A DNA stretch of 44,919 nt, taken from NCBI GenBank assembly GCA_021413735.1, contig JAIOPV010000065.1, positions 1 through 44,919 of the forward strand, written 5' to 3'. Below are positions 10,141 through 18,586 of the stretch, one piece after another. A program made the translations under genes and the position numbers. This DNA is from Planctomycetota bacterium (GTDB lineage: Bacteria > Planctomycetota > Planctomycetia > Gemmatales > Gemmataceae). The first letter of the stretch is position 1. Every line of letters begins with the position of its first letter. Under the pieces are notes generated by a model. That model was not told where the DNA came from. It saw only the letters and a list, made by a program, of their open reading frames with translations, and ran no database searches.

Positions 10141-12618
10141 ATGCGGTTCCTTCGCTTCACAATCCCGGCCATCGCCGTCCTGCTGGCCGCGTCCAGTCAG
10201 GCACGAGCCGTCGGCCTGCTCATGCCCGACGACGTTAAACTGCCACCACTCGCGATGGTGAACCACAAGGTCACCGTCTCCATCGACGATCAGGTCGCCA
10301 TCACCACCGTCGAGCAAACGTTCCGCAACCACACCGACCGCAACCTCGAAGCCACCTACATCTTCCCAGTCCCCAAAGGTGCGAGCGTCGACAAATTCAC
10401 CATGTGGGTCGATGGGAAAGAGCAGGGGGGGGAACTCCTCGACGCCAAGAAGGCTAACGCGGTCTACACCGAAATCGTTCGGCGGACACAAGACCCTGGC
10501 CTGCTCGAATACATGGGCAACAGCATGATGAAGTTGCGGGTGTTCCCAATCCTGCCGAAGTCCGACCAGAAGTTGAAGATCAGTTTCAAGTCGGTTTCGC
10601 AAAAGGAAGGCTCGTTCGTCGAGTACATCTACCCGCTCAAGACCGACGGCAAAAGCACCAGCACTCTCGAAGAGTTCTCGGTGAAGATCAACCTGAAGTC
10701 GCAGCACGCGATCCACAGTATCTACAGCCCGACGCACGCCATCACCACCGTTCGCAAGGGCGACAAGGAAGCGAACATCGAGTTCGAGAAGAACCAGGCC
10801 GTGCTCGATAAAGACTTCCAACTCTTCTACGGCTTCGGTGACAAGGACATTGGCCTCACACCGCTGATGTACAAGCCGATCGGCGCTGAAGACGGCTACT
10901 TCATGTTCCTCGTGTCGCCGCAGGTCGAAGCGGAAATGAAGCGCATGCCGCGCGACCTCGTGCTGGTTCTCGACGTGTCGAGCAGCATGTCGGACATCAA
11001 GATGGCACAGGCGAAGAAAGCTCTGAAGTATTGCCTCGGGCAGCTTCACCCCGAAGATCGGTTCTCGGTCATCAAGTTTTCGACTAGCGTGACCCCGTTC
11101 CGCGACAAGCTCGTGCCAGCGAACAAGGACTACCTCGAAGCCGCGATCAAGTGGGTCGACGGGTTGAAGCAGCAGGGTGGCACCGCGATTTGGCCAGCTC
11201 TCGACGAAGCCCTCGGCCAGCGAACCGATGACGCCGGCCGTCCTTTCAACGTCGTATTCTTCACCGACGGCCTGCCGACCGTGGACGAAACCGACACCGA
11301 CAAGATCGTGAAGAAGACACTCGCGAAGAACAGCAGCAACACTCGGATCTTCACGTTCGGCGTCGGTGACGACGTGAACGCCGCGATGCTCGACCAACTT
11401 GCCGACGCCACTCGAGCTGTCAGCACGTATGTTCGCCCTTCGGAAGACATCGAAACGAAGGTGGCGAGCCTGTACGCGAAGATCAGCAACCCCGTCCTCA
11501 CCGACGTGAAGCTGACCGCCGGCGAAGCGGTTCGGCTGCACGAGATCTACCCGCCGAAACTGCCTGACCTGTTCCACGGCACGCAGTTAGTCGTCATCGG
11601 TCGGTACACGGGTTTCGGCCACGTTGCGGTGAAGATCAGCGGCAACGTCGGCGCCGAGAAGAAGGAATACGTTTACGACGTGACCTTCCCCGAGAAGACG
11701 GCTTCGGATACGGGCAAGGATTTCGTGGAACCGTTGTGGGCACGCCGCAAGGTCGGGTTCATCCTCGATCAGATCCGAGCCAACGGCGAGAAGGACGAAC
11801 TCATCAAGGAAGTCGTGATGCTCGCGAAGCGATACGGAATCGCGACGCCATACACGAGTCATCTCGTGGTGCCGGATGGTCTCATGCCGGTGGTGCCGAT
11901 CACCCCACGACCTCCGATCCATCACGGGAAGTTCCCAATGCCAGCGCCACCGATTGCTGTTCCGCTGGCAGGCGGTGGTTTCGGTCCAGCTCCGGGTCTT
12001 GCTCCGGCAGCGCCCGGGGACAAGCCGCGACGAGTCGAGGACTTCGCGAAGGATCAGGCCAAGGGCGACGCGAAGGGTCTCGGTGCCATCGCGAACAACC
12101 GCGGGGAAGCGGCCGAGCGCCAAATCAAGGACGCGACCGCACAACTGGCGGCAGAGAAAGACCCAGAAAAGAAGGCGAAACTGACCGAGGAAGTGCTTCG
12201 GTATTCGCAGCAGAAGCAGACGTGGGATCAGTCGAACACCGCGTTCAAGGGCCGTCGCGATGGCTACCAGAGCGGTCAACTTGGTGTCGATCTGGCGTGT
12301 GCCTCGAACAACCTTCGCAACCAACAGCGGGTCAGCCTGACCGCGAACCGTCAGGTTCAAGGTCGAAACGTGCTGGAAGTCGGCGGCGTGTGGATTGACG
12401 ATGCGTACAAGGCCGAGACGAAGTCGTTGACCGTGAAGGCCCAGAGCGATGCGTACTTCGCGATTCTCGCGGCACACCCGGAGATGAAGGACGTGTTCCG
12501 TCTGGGGAACTCGGTCGTGTGGATCAGCCCGAGCGGCACTGCTCTGGTGATCGACCAGAACGACGGCAAGGAAAAGATCGACGCACAGGACATCGAGGCT
12601 CTGTTCGTGAAGAAGTGA
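10141..12618 (+). CDS. VIT and von Willebrand factor A domain protein, exported
   Basis: 825 residues with a strong ribosome site (GGAGGTG) 5 bases before ATG 10141. Residues 1-23 are a Sec signal ending QARA. A VIT domain (about 25-160) includes VEQTFRNHTDRNLEATYIFP and the ARR-type QDPGLLEYMG segment, as in inter-alpha-trypsin inhibitor heavy chains. A vWA domain (about 270-445) keeps the MIDAS motif DVSSS (D278, S280, S282), a later threonine region (QQGGTAI) and FFTDGLPT. A Pro/Ala-rich linker (600-640), a charged coiled-coil (about 665-715, AAERQIKDATAQLAAEKDPE) and a unique C-terminal domain follow. Metal-dependent protein binding outside the membrane is the family role; the ligand is unknown. 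Confidence 0.92.
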   Translation: MRFLRFTIPAIAVLLAASSQARAVGLLMPDDVKLPPLAMVNHKVTVSIDDQVAITTVEQTFRNHTDRNLEATYIFPVPKGASVDKFTMWVDGKEQGGELLDAKKANAVYTEIVRRTQDPGLLEYMGNSMMKLRVFPILPKSDQKLKISFKSVSQKEGSFVEYIYPLKTDGKSTSTLEEFSVKINLKSQHAIHSIYSPTHAITTVRKGDKEANIEFEKNQAVLDKDFQLFYGFGDKDIGLTPLMYKPIGAEDGYFMFLVSPQVEAEMKRMPRDLVLVLDVSSSMSDIKMAQAKKALKYCLGQLHPEDRFSVIKFSTSVTPFRDKLVPANKDYLEAAIKWVDGLKQQGGTAIWPALDEALGQRTDDAGRPFNVVFFTDGLPTVDETDTDKIVKKTLAKNSSNTRIFTFGVGDDVNAAMLDQLADATRAVSTYVRPSEDIETKVASLYAKISNPVLTDVKLTAGEAVRLHEIYPPKLPDLFHGTQLVVIGRYTGFGHVAVKISGNVGAEKKEYVYDVTFPEKTASDTGKDFVEPLWARRKVGFILDQIRANGEKDELIKEVVMLAKRYGIATPYTSHLVVPDGLMPVVPITPRPPIHHGKFPMPAPPIAVPLAGGGFGPAPGLAPAAPGDKPRRVEDFAKDQAKGDAKGLGAIANNRGEAAERQIKDATAQLAAEKDPEKKAKLTEEVLRYSQQKQTWDQSNTAFKGRRDGYQSGQLGVDLACASNNLRNQQRVSLTANRQVQGRNVLEVGGVWIDDAYKAETKSLTVKAQSDAYFAILAAHPEMKDVFRLGNSVVWISPSGTALVIDQNDGKEKIDAQDIEALFVKK

Positions 12619-12651
12619 TCGCTTCCTGTGGCGCGATCGGCTAAACTCCCA

Positions 12652-12690
12652 AAGCCCACCGATTGCCATCGGTGGGCTTGTTGCATTTTC
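12652..12690 (+). terminator. Rho-independent terminator after the VIT/vWA gene
   Basis: A perfect 12-bp stem AAGCCCACCGAT / ATCGGTGGGCTT (12652-12663 and 12668-12679) with a TGCC loop, followed by GTTGCATTTT. It begins 34 bases after the stop codon at 12618. Confidence 0.85.
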
Positions 12691-12705
12691 CACGGAGCCT
12701 CCCCA

Positions 12706-13563
12706 ATGAATTCCCACCCAATTGACCGCCGTTCGTTTCTGACATCTTCGGCGGCCGCTGCTGGCTTGCTCGCGTTGCCAAAGCTGGCAGTCGCAGAGGA
12801 AAAGAGCAAGATCAGCCTCGGCGTGCAGAGCTACACGTTCCGCAACTTCGATCTCGAACCGGCGCTGAAGCGAATGAAGGAACTCGGCCTCAAGAACGCC
12901 GAATTCTATTCGAAGCACATTCCCCCCGATTCCAGCCCTGAGAAGTTGAAGGGCATTCTCGATCTGTGCAAGGAATATGAGGTCACGCCGGTTGGTTTCG
13001 GCGTCTCGGGCTTCGGCAAGGATCACGAGAAGAACAAGAAGCTGTTCGAGTTCGGCAAAGCGGTCGGGCTGAAATATCTGAGCGCAAGCCCCTCGATGGA
13101 CGCCTTCGATAGCCTCGACAAGCTCTGCGAAGAGTACAAGATTGCGATCGCGATTCACCCGCACGGACCGTCAGGGAAGGGCCGCGATCAGTGGTGGTCG
13201 GCCGAGATCATCATGAAGGCGGTGAAGGATCACAACAAGCTCATCGGCGCGTGCCTCGACACGGGGCACCTTCTGCGGATGGCCCAACTCGGGGAAAAGC
13301 TCGACCCCGCCGAACAAGTAAAGATCATGGGCGATCGCAACTTCGGAATGCACTTGAAGGATCACGATAACAAGAAAAAGGAAGACGTCGTGTTCGGGGA
13401 TCCGAAGGGGACACTTGATGTTGCAGCAGTGTTCAAGGCGTTGAACGAAGTGAAGTTCGCGGGTGCGGTGTGCATCGAGTACGAAGCGAATCCATCGGAC
13501 CCTTCGCCCGACATGAAGAAGTGTGTCGCGTATGTTCGGGAGACGGTGAAGAACCTGGGCTAA
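12706..13563 (+). CDS. Tat-exported sugar phosphate isomerase/epimerase-like TIM barrel
   Basis: 285 residues from ATG 12706, preceded by GGAG. The upstream in-frame ATG at 12628 lies before the terminator hairpin and is unlikely. Residues 1-30 form a twin-arginine signal (DRRSFLTSSAAAAGLLALP, ending AVA). The rest is an AP-endonuclease-2/xylose-isomerase-like barrel. Likely metal and substrate residues lie in NAEFYS, IHPHGP, CLDTGHLL, HLKDHD and CIEYEANP. Such exported barrels are expanded in planctomycetes and often have sugar or myo-inositol-like substrates; the substrate here is unknown. A second, more divergent copy lies at 32046-32927. Confidence 0.88.
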   Translation: MNSHPIDRRSFLTSSAAAAGLLALPKLAVAEEKSKISLGVQSYTFRNFDLEPALKRMKELGLKNAEFYSKHIPPDSSPEKLKGILDLCKEYEVTPVGFGVSGFGKDHEKNKKLFEFGKAVGLKYLSASPSMDAFDSLDKLCEEYKIAIAIHPHGPSGKGRDQWWSAEIIMKAVKDHNKLIGACLDTGHLLRMAQLGEKLDPAEQVKIMGDRNFGMHLKDHDNKKKEDVVFGDPKGTLDVAAVFKALNEVKFAGAVCIEYEANPSDPSPDMKKCVAYVRETVKNLG

Positions 13564-13607
13564 TCCCAGATGGGTGTCGATTCGTATAATGGGGGACGGG
13601 GCACCCG

Positions 13608-13641
13608 CACCCCCGCGGACCGACCGCGGGGGTGTTCGTTT
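13608..13641 (+). terminator. GC-rich hairpin terminator or REP-like element
   Basis: A perfect 11-bp stem CACCCCCGCGG / CCGCGGGGGTG with a 5-base loop (13608-13634), followed by TTCGTTT. It lies 44 bases after the TIM barrel stop. A TATAAT at 13585-13590 just upstream has no convincing -35 element. Confidence 0.6.
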
Positions 13642-13688
13642 CTCTCCAATACACCACCTGTCTGGTGGCAGATGAGGGCCGTTCGCCC

Positions 13689-14618
13689 ATGACTCCTGAG
13701 GAAGTCGCCGAACTCCGAACGAGGAGGTACAACGGCACTGTCGTGTATCTCCAGAAGCTCCATTCCGATCTGATGGTAATGCGCGTCAAACCGGACTTTG
13801 ACCGACCCGCGCACCAAGCAGGGCAGTATTGCACACTTGGTTTGGGCTTTTGGGAGCCGCGAGTCGAAGGCTGCCAGCTCGAAGCCCTCAAGCCGGAGGA
13901 ATTGTCGAAGGTGGTTCGGCGGGCATACTCGATGAGTTGCCCTGTGGAGCTCGAGCCTGGGAAGTTATACGATCCAACTCCGACTGACTGGATAGAGTTC
14001 TACATCGTCCTCGTGCGTGAAAACGCCGACGGTCGTGTGCCAGCGCTGACTCCACGGTTGTTCGCTCTCAAGGAAGGGGATCGCATCCAGATCGGGGAGA
14101 AGGTTGCGGGGCACTACACTCTCGACCCCGTCCATCCCGGCGACAATGTGGTGTTTCTCGGAACCGGAACTGGCGAAGCGCCTCACAACTATATGCTGTG
14201 GGAGCTACTTAGCCGAGGACACACGGGCAAGATTCTCTCCGCGTGCTGCGTGCGATTTGGTCGCGACCTCGGCTACGTCGAGTTGCATCGTCGGCTGATG
14301 GGTGAGTACCCAAACTACAAGTATCTCGGCCTGACGACTCGGGAAGCGGGCTTGACGAAGAAGGTGTACATTCAGGATTTGATTACGGCTGGTGAGTTGG
14401 AGGATCATCTCGGAGCGCGACTCGATCCGAAGAATACGCACGTATTCCTGTGCGGTAACCCGAAGATGATTGGTGTGCCGATCCGCGACAAGGCAACTGG
14501 AAGCATTACGTATCCGCAGCCAACGGGAGTCATCGAGATTCTGGAAGGGCGGGGCTTCCAGGCCGACGTCTCGGCCACGAAGTTCAAAGGGAACATTCAC
14601 TTCGAAGAATACTGGTGA
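13689..14618 (+). CDS. Ferredoxin--NADP reductase (Fpr-type)
   Basis: 309 residues of the plant-type FNR superfamily. It transfers electrons between NADP(H) and ferredoxin or flavodoxin through FAD. The FAD domain (about 15-130) contains RRAYSMS, the RxYS FAD-binding motif. The NADP domain (about 135-309) contains FLGTGTGEAPHNYM and VFLCGNPKMIGV. The chain ends HFEEYW, the aromatic C-terminus typical of bacterial Fpr enzymes. ATG 13689 is preferred; an in-frame GTG at 13632 lies inside the preceding hairpin. The kinase gene starts 10 bases after this stop, so the two are probably co-transcribed. It may supply reductant to biosynthesis near accA. Confidence 0.93.
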   Translation: MTPEEVAELRTRRYNGTVVYLQKLHSDLMVMRVKPDFDRPAHQAGQYCTLGLGFWEPRVEGCQLEALKPEELSKVVRRAYSMSCPVELEPGKLYDPTPTDWIEFYIVLVRENADGRVPALTPRLFALKEGDRIQIGEKVAGHYTLDPVHPGDNVVFLGTGTGEAPHNYMLWELLSRGHTGKILSACCVRFGRDLGYVELHRRLMGEYPNYKYLGLTTREAGLTKKVYIQDLITAGELEDHLGARLDPKNTHVFLCGNPKMIGVPIRDKATGSITYPQPTGVIEILEGRGFQADVSATKFKGNIHFEEYW

Positions 14619-14627
14619 GGTGTGCCG

Positions 14628-15497
14628 ATGGCCGACGTGATGGAAATGATAGGCGGCTACCGCCTGCGGAACATGCTGCAAACTGGGCAGTTATCGCAGG
14701 TGTTTGAGGTGGTGGAGCCAACGAGTAATCGCCACTTCGCCATGAAGTTGCTGCTTCCGGAAGCAGCCGGCGTGACCGAACACCGGAACATGCTGTTCAA
14801 TGAAGCGGAAGTCGGGGAGAAACTGACGCACCAGAACGTGATCCGAATTTACAAAGTCAGCCGGAGCATGACGACGCCGCACTTCATTATGGAGTTCTTT
14901 CCTTCCGGCAGTTTGCGATTGCGGCTTCAAGCAAAGGAAATGGGCTTCGTGAAAGAGAATGCTCGGAAAATCTTCAAGGGGACAGCGACGGGATTGGCTT
15001 ACATGAACGCGATGGGCTACGTTCACCGCGACGTGAAGCCAGACAACATTCTGGTGAACGCACTTGGGGAAACGAAGATCATCGACTTTGCGATCACAAA
15101 AAAGATACCGAAGGGGATAAAGCGGTGGTTTTACCGCAAAAGCCGACCACAAGGAACGCCGAGTTTCATGAGCCCGGAGCAGATCAATGACGAGATGCCC
15201 GAGGCTCGACAAGACATTTACAGCTACGGTTGTACACTGTACGAACTGACGACGGGGCGACCTCCGTTCCGAGGCAGTACGACGAACGATCTCCTGAGTC
15301 GGCACTTCAAGGAGAAGCCCGCACCGCCATCATCCTACAACGCGGACATCACGGATGAGTTTTCGCAATTCGTGTTGAAGCTCATTGCGAAGAAAAAAAC
15401 GGATCGCCCTGCGAATTTCCACGAAGTCCTGATGGCACTGAAGAAGGTGAAGCAGATCTTCAAGTCGGTGACGGACAAGCACGACGAAGAAATGTGA
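14628..15497 (+). CDS. Divergent Hanks-type Ser/Thr protein kinase (DFA instead of DFG)
   Basis: 289 residues consisting of one cytoplasmic kinase domain without membrane span or sensor. The glycine loop is degenerate: LQTGQLSQV at residues 17-25 keeps only one of three glycines. Lys40 (FAMKLL) fits the ATP-anchoring lysine. The catalytic loop HRDVKPDN (H133, D135, N140) is intact. The metal-binding DFG is DFA (D153-A155). GTPSFMSPEQ and DIYSYGCTLYELTTGRPPF match the activation segment and F helix. It probably retains activity, since Lys, both Asp and Asn remain, but the DFG change is unusual. It lies between the ferredoxin reductase gene and accA, which suggests a link to fatty-acid or redox metabolism. 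Confidence 0.92.
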   Translation: MADVMEMIGGYRLRNMLQTGQLSQVFEVVEPTSNRHFAMKLLLPEAAGVTEHRNMLFNEAEVGEKLTHQNVIRIYKVSRSMTTPHFIMEFFPSGSLRLRLQAKEMGFVKENARKIFKGTATGLAYMNAMGYVHRDVKPDNILVNALGETKIIDFAITKKIPKGIKRWFYRKSRPQGTPSFMSPEQINDEMPEARQDIYSYGCTLYELTTGRPPFRGSTTNDLLSRHFKEKPAPPSSYNADITDEFSQFVLKLIAKKKTDRPANFHEVLMALKKVKQIFKSVTDKHDEEM

Positions 15498-15536
15498 CAG
15501 ATCAGTAAGAACCGAAAGCGCAGAAGAGGGACAGGA

Positions 15537-16493
15537 ATGACAGTGCCGGCGCCGCTCCCGTTCGAGCAAGACATCCACGACATGGAGGAGCAGTTGGCGC
15601 GGCTTGAAGCGTCAGCGGAGGCAGCGGGGAGTACCGAGGCAATCCGTCGGATGCGGAAGGAATTGATCACATTAAAGCGCGATCGTTATGCGAACTTGAA
15701 GGCATGGGACACGGTTCTGGTCGCGCGTCATCCTGCTCGTCCGCAAACGATGGACTATGTCGAAATGATGCTCGACGAGTTTGTCGAGTTGCACGGAGAT
15801 CGGGCGTTTGGCGACGATCGGGCAATTCGGACCGGTTTCGCTCGACTCGACGGAGAGAAGCTCCTGCTGGTCGGACACCAAAAGGGGAAAACGCTCGCGG
15901 AGCGGCAGCAGTGCTATTACGGTTGCGCGCATCCCGAGGGATATCGTAAAGCGCTGGCGAAAATGCAACTGGCTGCGAAGTATCGGCTTCCGGTGGTGTG
16001 TCTGATTGACACACCGGGGGCGTTTCCGGGAATTGGGGCCGAGGAGCGCGGCCAGGCTCAACTGATTGCGACAAGCATTCTGGAGATGTCGCGTTTGCTG
16101 ACGCCGATTGTCTGTGTGGTGATTGGAGAAGGCGGTTCTGGAGGCGCGTTGGGGATTGGAGTGGGGGACCGCGTCGGGATTCTCCAGCATGCTTATTACT
16201 CGGTCATCAGCCCCGAGGGGTGCGCGGGGATCCTCTGGCGAAATGCGACGGAAGAAACGAAGCCGAGGGCAGCCGAGGCGCTCGGATTGACGTCAGTCCA
16301 GTTGCAACGATTGGGAGTCGTCGATCATGTCATCCCGGAACCGCTCGGAGGCGCCCACCGAGCACCGCGAGAAATGGCAAACACGCTGAAATTGTCACTG
16401 AGTCGCCATCTTCGCGAATTGGCACAAATCCCCCGCGAAAGCCTCCTGGCGGGCAGATACTCGAAAATCCGGGCGCTGGGCGTCCTGGGCTGA
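15537..16493 (+). CDS. accA: Acetyl-CoA carboxylase carboxyltransferase subunit alpha
   Basis: 318 residues, the normal AccA length. With AccD it forms the carboxyltransferase that makes malonyl-CoA, the first committed step of fatty-acid synthesis. An N-terminal coiled region (DIHDMEEQLARLEAS) is followed by the crotonase-like fold. Conserved segments include ELHGDRAFGDDRAI, CLIDTPGAFPGIGAEERGQA, the oxyanion-type GEGGSGGALGIGVGDR and AYYSVISPEGCAGILWR. GAGGG-like bases (GAGGGACAGGA) precede ATG 15537. It follows the kinase by 39 bases. No accD, accB or accC is in the window, so the complex is encoded at several loci. Confidence 0.97.
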   Translation: MTVPAPLPFEQDIHDMEEQLARLEASAEAAGSTEAIRRMRKELITLKRDRYANLKAWDTVLVARHPARPQTMDYVEMMLDEFVELHGDRAFGDDRAIRTGFARLDGEKLLLVGHQKGKTLAERQQCYYGCAHPEGYRKALAKMQLAAKYRLPVVCLIDTPGAFPGIGAEERGQAQLIATSILEMSRLLTPIVCVVIGEGGSGGALGIGVGDRVGILQHAYYSVISPEGCAGILWRNATEETKPRAAEALGLTSVQLQRLGVVDHVIPEPLGGAHRAPREMANTLKLSLSRHLRELAQIPRESLLAGRYSKIRALGVLG

Positions 16494-16549
16494 TTCACCC
16501 GGCTCCGGCCGTCCGAGACAATTCCAAAATCTGAACCGCATTTCTAATC

Positions 16550-16646
16550 AATACATAATTGACATTATCGGACACTACTCGGCTGACGGTCAAACTGGGG
16601 CGAACTGAGTCTGCTTGGTAACGTCCGATAATGTATCTTATGTATT
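16550..16646. promoter_or_regulatory. Long spaced inverted repeat, candidate operator
   Basis: Left arm 16550-16573 and right arm 16623-16646 are inverted copies. Both contain AATACATAA and ACATTATCGGAC, separated by a few unmatched bases, and the arms are 49 bases apart. The region is AT-rich compared with its surroundings and sits 60 bases before the Gfo/Idh start at 16708. The left arm includes TTGACA and the right arm GATAAT. Two inverted sites could bind a regulator dimer or bend the DNA. No regulator gene is adjacent. Confidence 0.5.
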
Positions 16647-16707
16647 AATAAAGATCGAGTTCACGTGGGTTCTGGCCAGCGATCTTGCCGGTCGTTACGA
16701 TTTCTCC

Positions 16708-18000
16708 ATGACACACACACCACCGCAAACTCTTCCGAATCTCGCCGTGGGAATGATCGGCTTCGGCATGATCTTCGACGACACCTACCGCCCTTTCTTC
16801 GAGGCCGTTCGCCGGACACCGCTTTACACGCCCGTGACCGGTCCGATCACCGTGTCGCTGACTGCCGCAGCATCACGTACGGGAACGCGGGTTGCACGTT
16901 ATCTCGACGACCCAGCAGCTTCTCTCGGAGTCTTCCAGAACCTCTCGGGATCAAACGCTATTCCGGAGCTCCTCGAATCTGGGGTCAGAGCTGTTTGTGT
17001 CGCGACGCCCGATGATCGCCACTTTGGCCCCGCCCATGCCGCCCTGTCCGCCAGGAAGCATGTTTTGATCGAAAAGCCCTCCGTGCTCAACCTTTCCGAT
17101 CTTGACAACTTGGTTGCTCTTGCTGAACGCAACGATGTTCTCGCCAAGGTCGTTTATCACAAACTTGCTGACCCAGACCACAAGAAGCTCCACACCCTCG
17201 TTGTCGATCAGGTTCTCCAACATGTGAACAACGGCTATTGCTCCCTTCTCGAACCGAAGTCCATCAGTGGTGGCCAATTTTCGGAATGGATTCGCGGACG
17301 CAACCCCGGCACATACGTCGCCGTCCACTACCTCAAATTGATCGACTTCACCTTTGGCCCGCTGTGGTCTCTCGATCGCATCTCCGCGACAGGGCAGCGA
17401 GGGCTTGTTGGCTCACCCGATGGTCCGACCTGGGACTCGGTTCAACTCCAAGTTGTGTACCGTCACCCCGATGCTCGCGAGGCTGCGTTCGACATCCACA
17501 CCAGTTGGGTGACCCCTGATAACTTCCCTGGCTACGTCGAACAGGAAGTGCAATTTCGGTTCGACAATGGTGTTTGGAACGCACACCAACGCAAGAGGGG
17601 CGTCGAGTTGACCGTTGAAAATCGCACGCCGAGCGAACTCAAGAACACTCCGAACTATCACTACAACGGCACGTTCCTGGAACCGTGGGGCGAACGTTCA
17701 CAACGCGGGTACGGAATCGAGATCATCGAACGCTTCTTCCGCGAAGTCGCATTCGTCGAACACGGCGGCCCCGCCGACCAGCGGCCGGAGCGACTTCGAC
17801 AGATGCGCAGCCTGACCTACAACGACCTTTCCGCTGACCGGAATTGCGTCGCGATCGTTCAGGCGATGGAAGCCATCCTTGCACGAGCCGCGGCCGGCAT
17901 CCCCGGCAGTCTCGTGAAAGTGAATGGCCCCGAAGGCGGCCTCGCCCTCTTTGAACCTGGGAACGCCAAGCCGACTATCCTTTACTCCGGGCGGGTGTAA
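16708..18000 (+). CDS. Gfo/Idh/MocA-family NAD(P)-dependent oxidoreductase
   Basis: 430 residues. The N-terminal Rossmann fold starts with VGMIGFGMIFDDTYRP, a G-x-G-x-x-x type dinucleotide motif, and continues through CVATPDDRHFGPAHAAL and HVLIEKPSVLNLSDL. The EKP motif lysine (VLIEKP) is the usual catalytic-site Lys of this family. The C-terminal half is the alpha/beta substrate domain. ATG 16708 is used because upstream in-frame TTG 16615 lies within the inverted repeat. The substrate, probably a sugar or inositol derivative, cannot be told. It stands 26 bases upstream of kptA and may start a long operon to 23137. Confidence 0.9.
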   Translation: MTHTPPQTLPNLAVGMIGFGMIFDDTYRPFFEAVRRTPLYTPVTGPITVSLTAAASRTGTRVARYLDDPAASLGVFQNLSGSNAIPELLESGVRAVCVATPDDRHFGPAHAALSARKHVLIEKPSVLNLSDLDNLVALAERNDVLAKVVYHKLADPDHKKLHTLVVDQVLQHVNNGYCSLLEPKSISGGQFSEWIRGRNPGTYVAVHYLKLIDFTFGPLWSLDRISATGQRGLVGSPDGPTWDSVQLQVVYRHPDAREAAFDIHTSWVTPDNFPGYVEQEVQFRFDNGVWNAHQRKRGVELTVENRTPSELKNTPNYHYNGTFLEPWGERSQRGYGIEIIERFFREVAFVEHGGPADQRPERLRQMRSLTYNDLSADRNCVAIVQAMEAILARAAAGIPGSLVKVNGPEGGLALFEPGNAKPTILYSGRV

Positions 18001-18026
18001 TTCCCCGCCCCTCACGGCGGGTTCCC

Positions 18027-18584
18027 ATGGACACCAAACGCAGCGTTAAAGTCAGTAAGTTTCTTTCGCGAATTCTCCGCCACGCACCCGAGGATCTCGG
18101 ACTCACACTCGAATCCGGTGGGTGGGTTCCGATCGGCGATCTTCTCGCGGGAGCCAGCAAGGTCGGAATGCACCTCACCCGTGCTGAACTCGATGAAGTC
18201 GTTCGATCCAGTGACAAGCAGCGGTTCGCCTTCGATGACACCGGCACCAAAATTCGAGCCAACCAGGGGCATTCCACCGAAGTCGATCTTCAACTCGAAC
18301 CCGTCGAACCGCTCCCGGAACTGTTCCACGGCACCACAACGGCAAACCTGGAAGCGATATTGCATGACGGCTTGCTGAAGATGGCCCGGCACCACGTTCA
18401 CCTTTCGGCTGACACCCCCACTGCCCTGAAAGTTGGCGGTCGCCACGGGAAGCCAGTCCTTTTGCACGTTGACGCGGCCCGAATGCGGGCCGACGGTCAC
18501 ATCTTTTTCCTGTCGGCGAACGGGGTTTGGCTTGTCGATCACGTTCCGCCGCAATACCTTCGTGTGATGACCCCGGAGAACTAA
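18027..18584 (+). CDS. kptA: RNA 2'-phosphotransferase (Tpt1/KptA family)
   Basis: 185 residues. Family members remove an internal 2'-phosphate from RNA using NAD+, giving ADP-ribose 1'',2''-cyclic phosphate and nicotinamide. The N-terminal winged-helix part contains SKFLSRILRHAPEDLGL, with the Arg-His pair of the active site. The C-terminal ADP-ribosyltransferase-like part contains LFHGTTTANLEAIL and HHVHLSADTPTAL. The RNA substrate in bacteria is unclear, since most lack the tRNA splicing pathway that yields 2'-phosphates. The aminotransferase ATG follows the stop by only 2 bases, so the two are translationally coupled. Confidence 0.95.
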   Translation: MDTKRSVKVSKFLSRILRHAPEDLGLTLESGGWVPIGDLLAGASKVGMHLTRAELDEVVRSSDKQRFAFDDTGTKIRANQGHSTEVDLQLEPVEPLPELFHGTTTANLEAILHDGLLKMARHHVHLSADTPTALKVGGRHGKPVLLHVDAARMRADGHIFFLSANGVWLVDHVPPQYLRVMTPEN

Positions 18585-18586
18585 CC

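Noticed and set aside
9985-11577. 530-codon minus-strand open frame
   Set aside because: It is antisense to the VIT/vWA gene, whose signal peptide, MIDAS and VIT motifs are clear. The frame is a GC-driven shadow.
13585-13590. TATAAT as promoter of the ferredoxin reductase operon
   Set aside because: No -35 element at the right spacing, and a terminator-like hairpin follows before the start codon.
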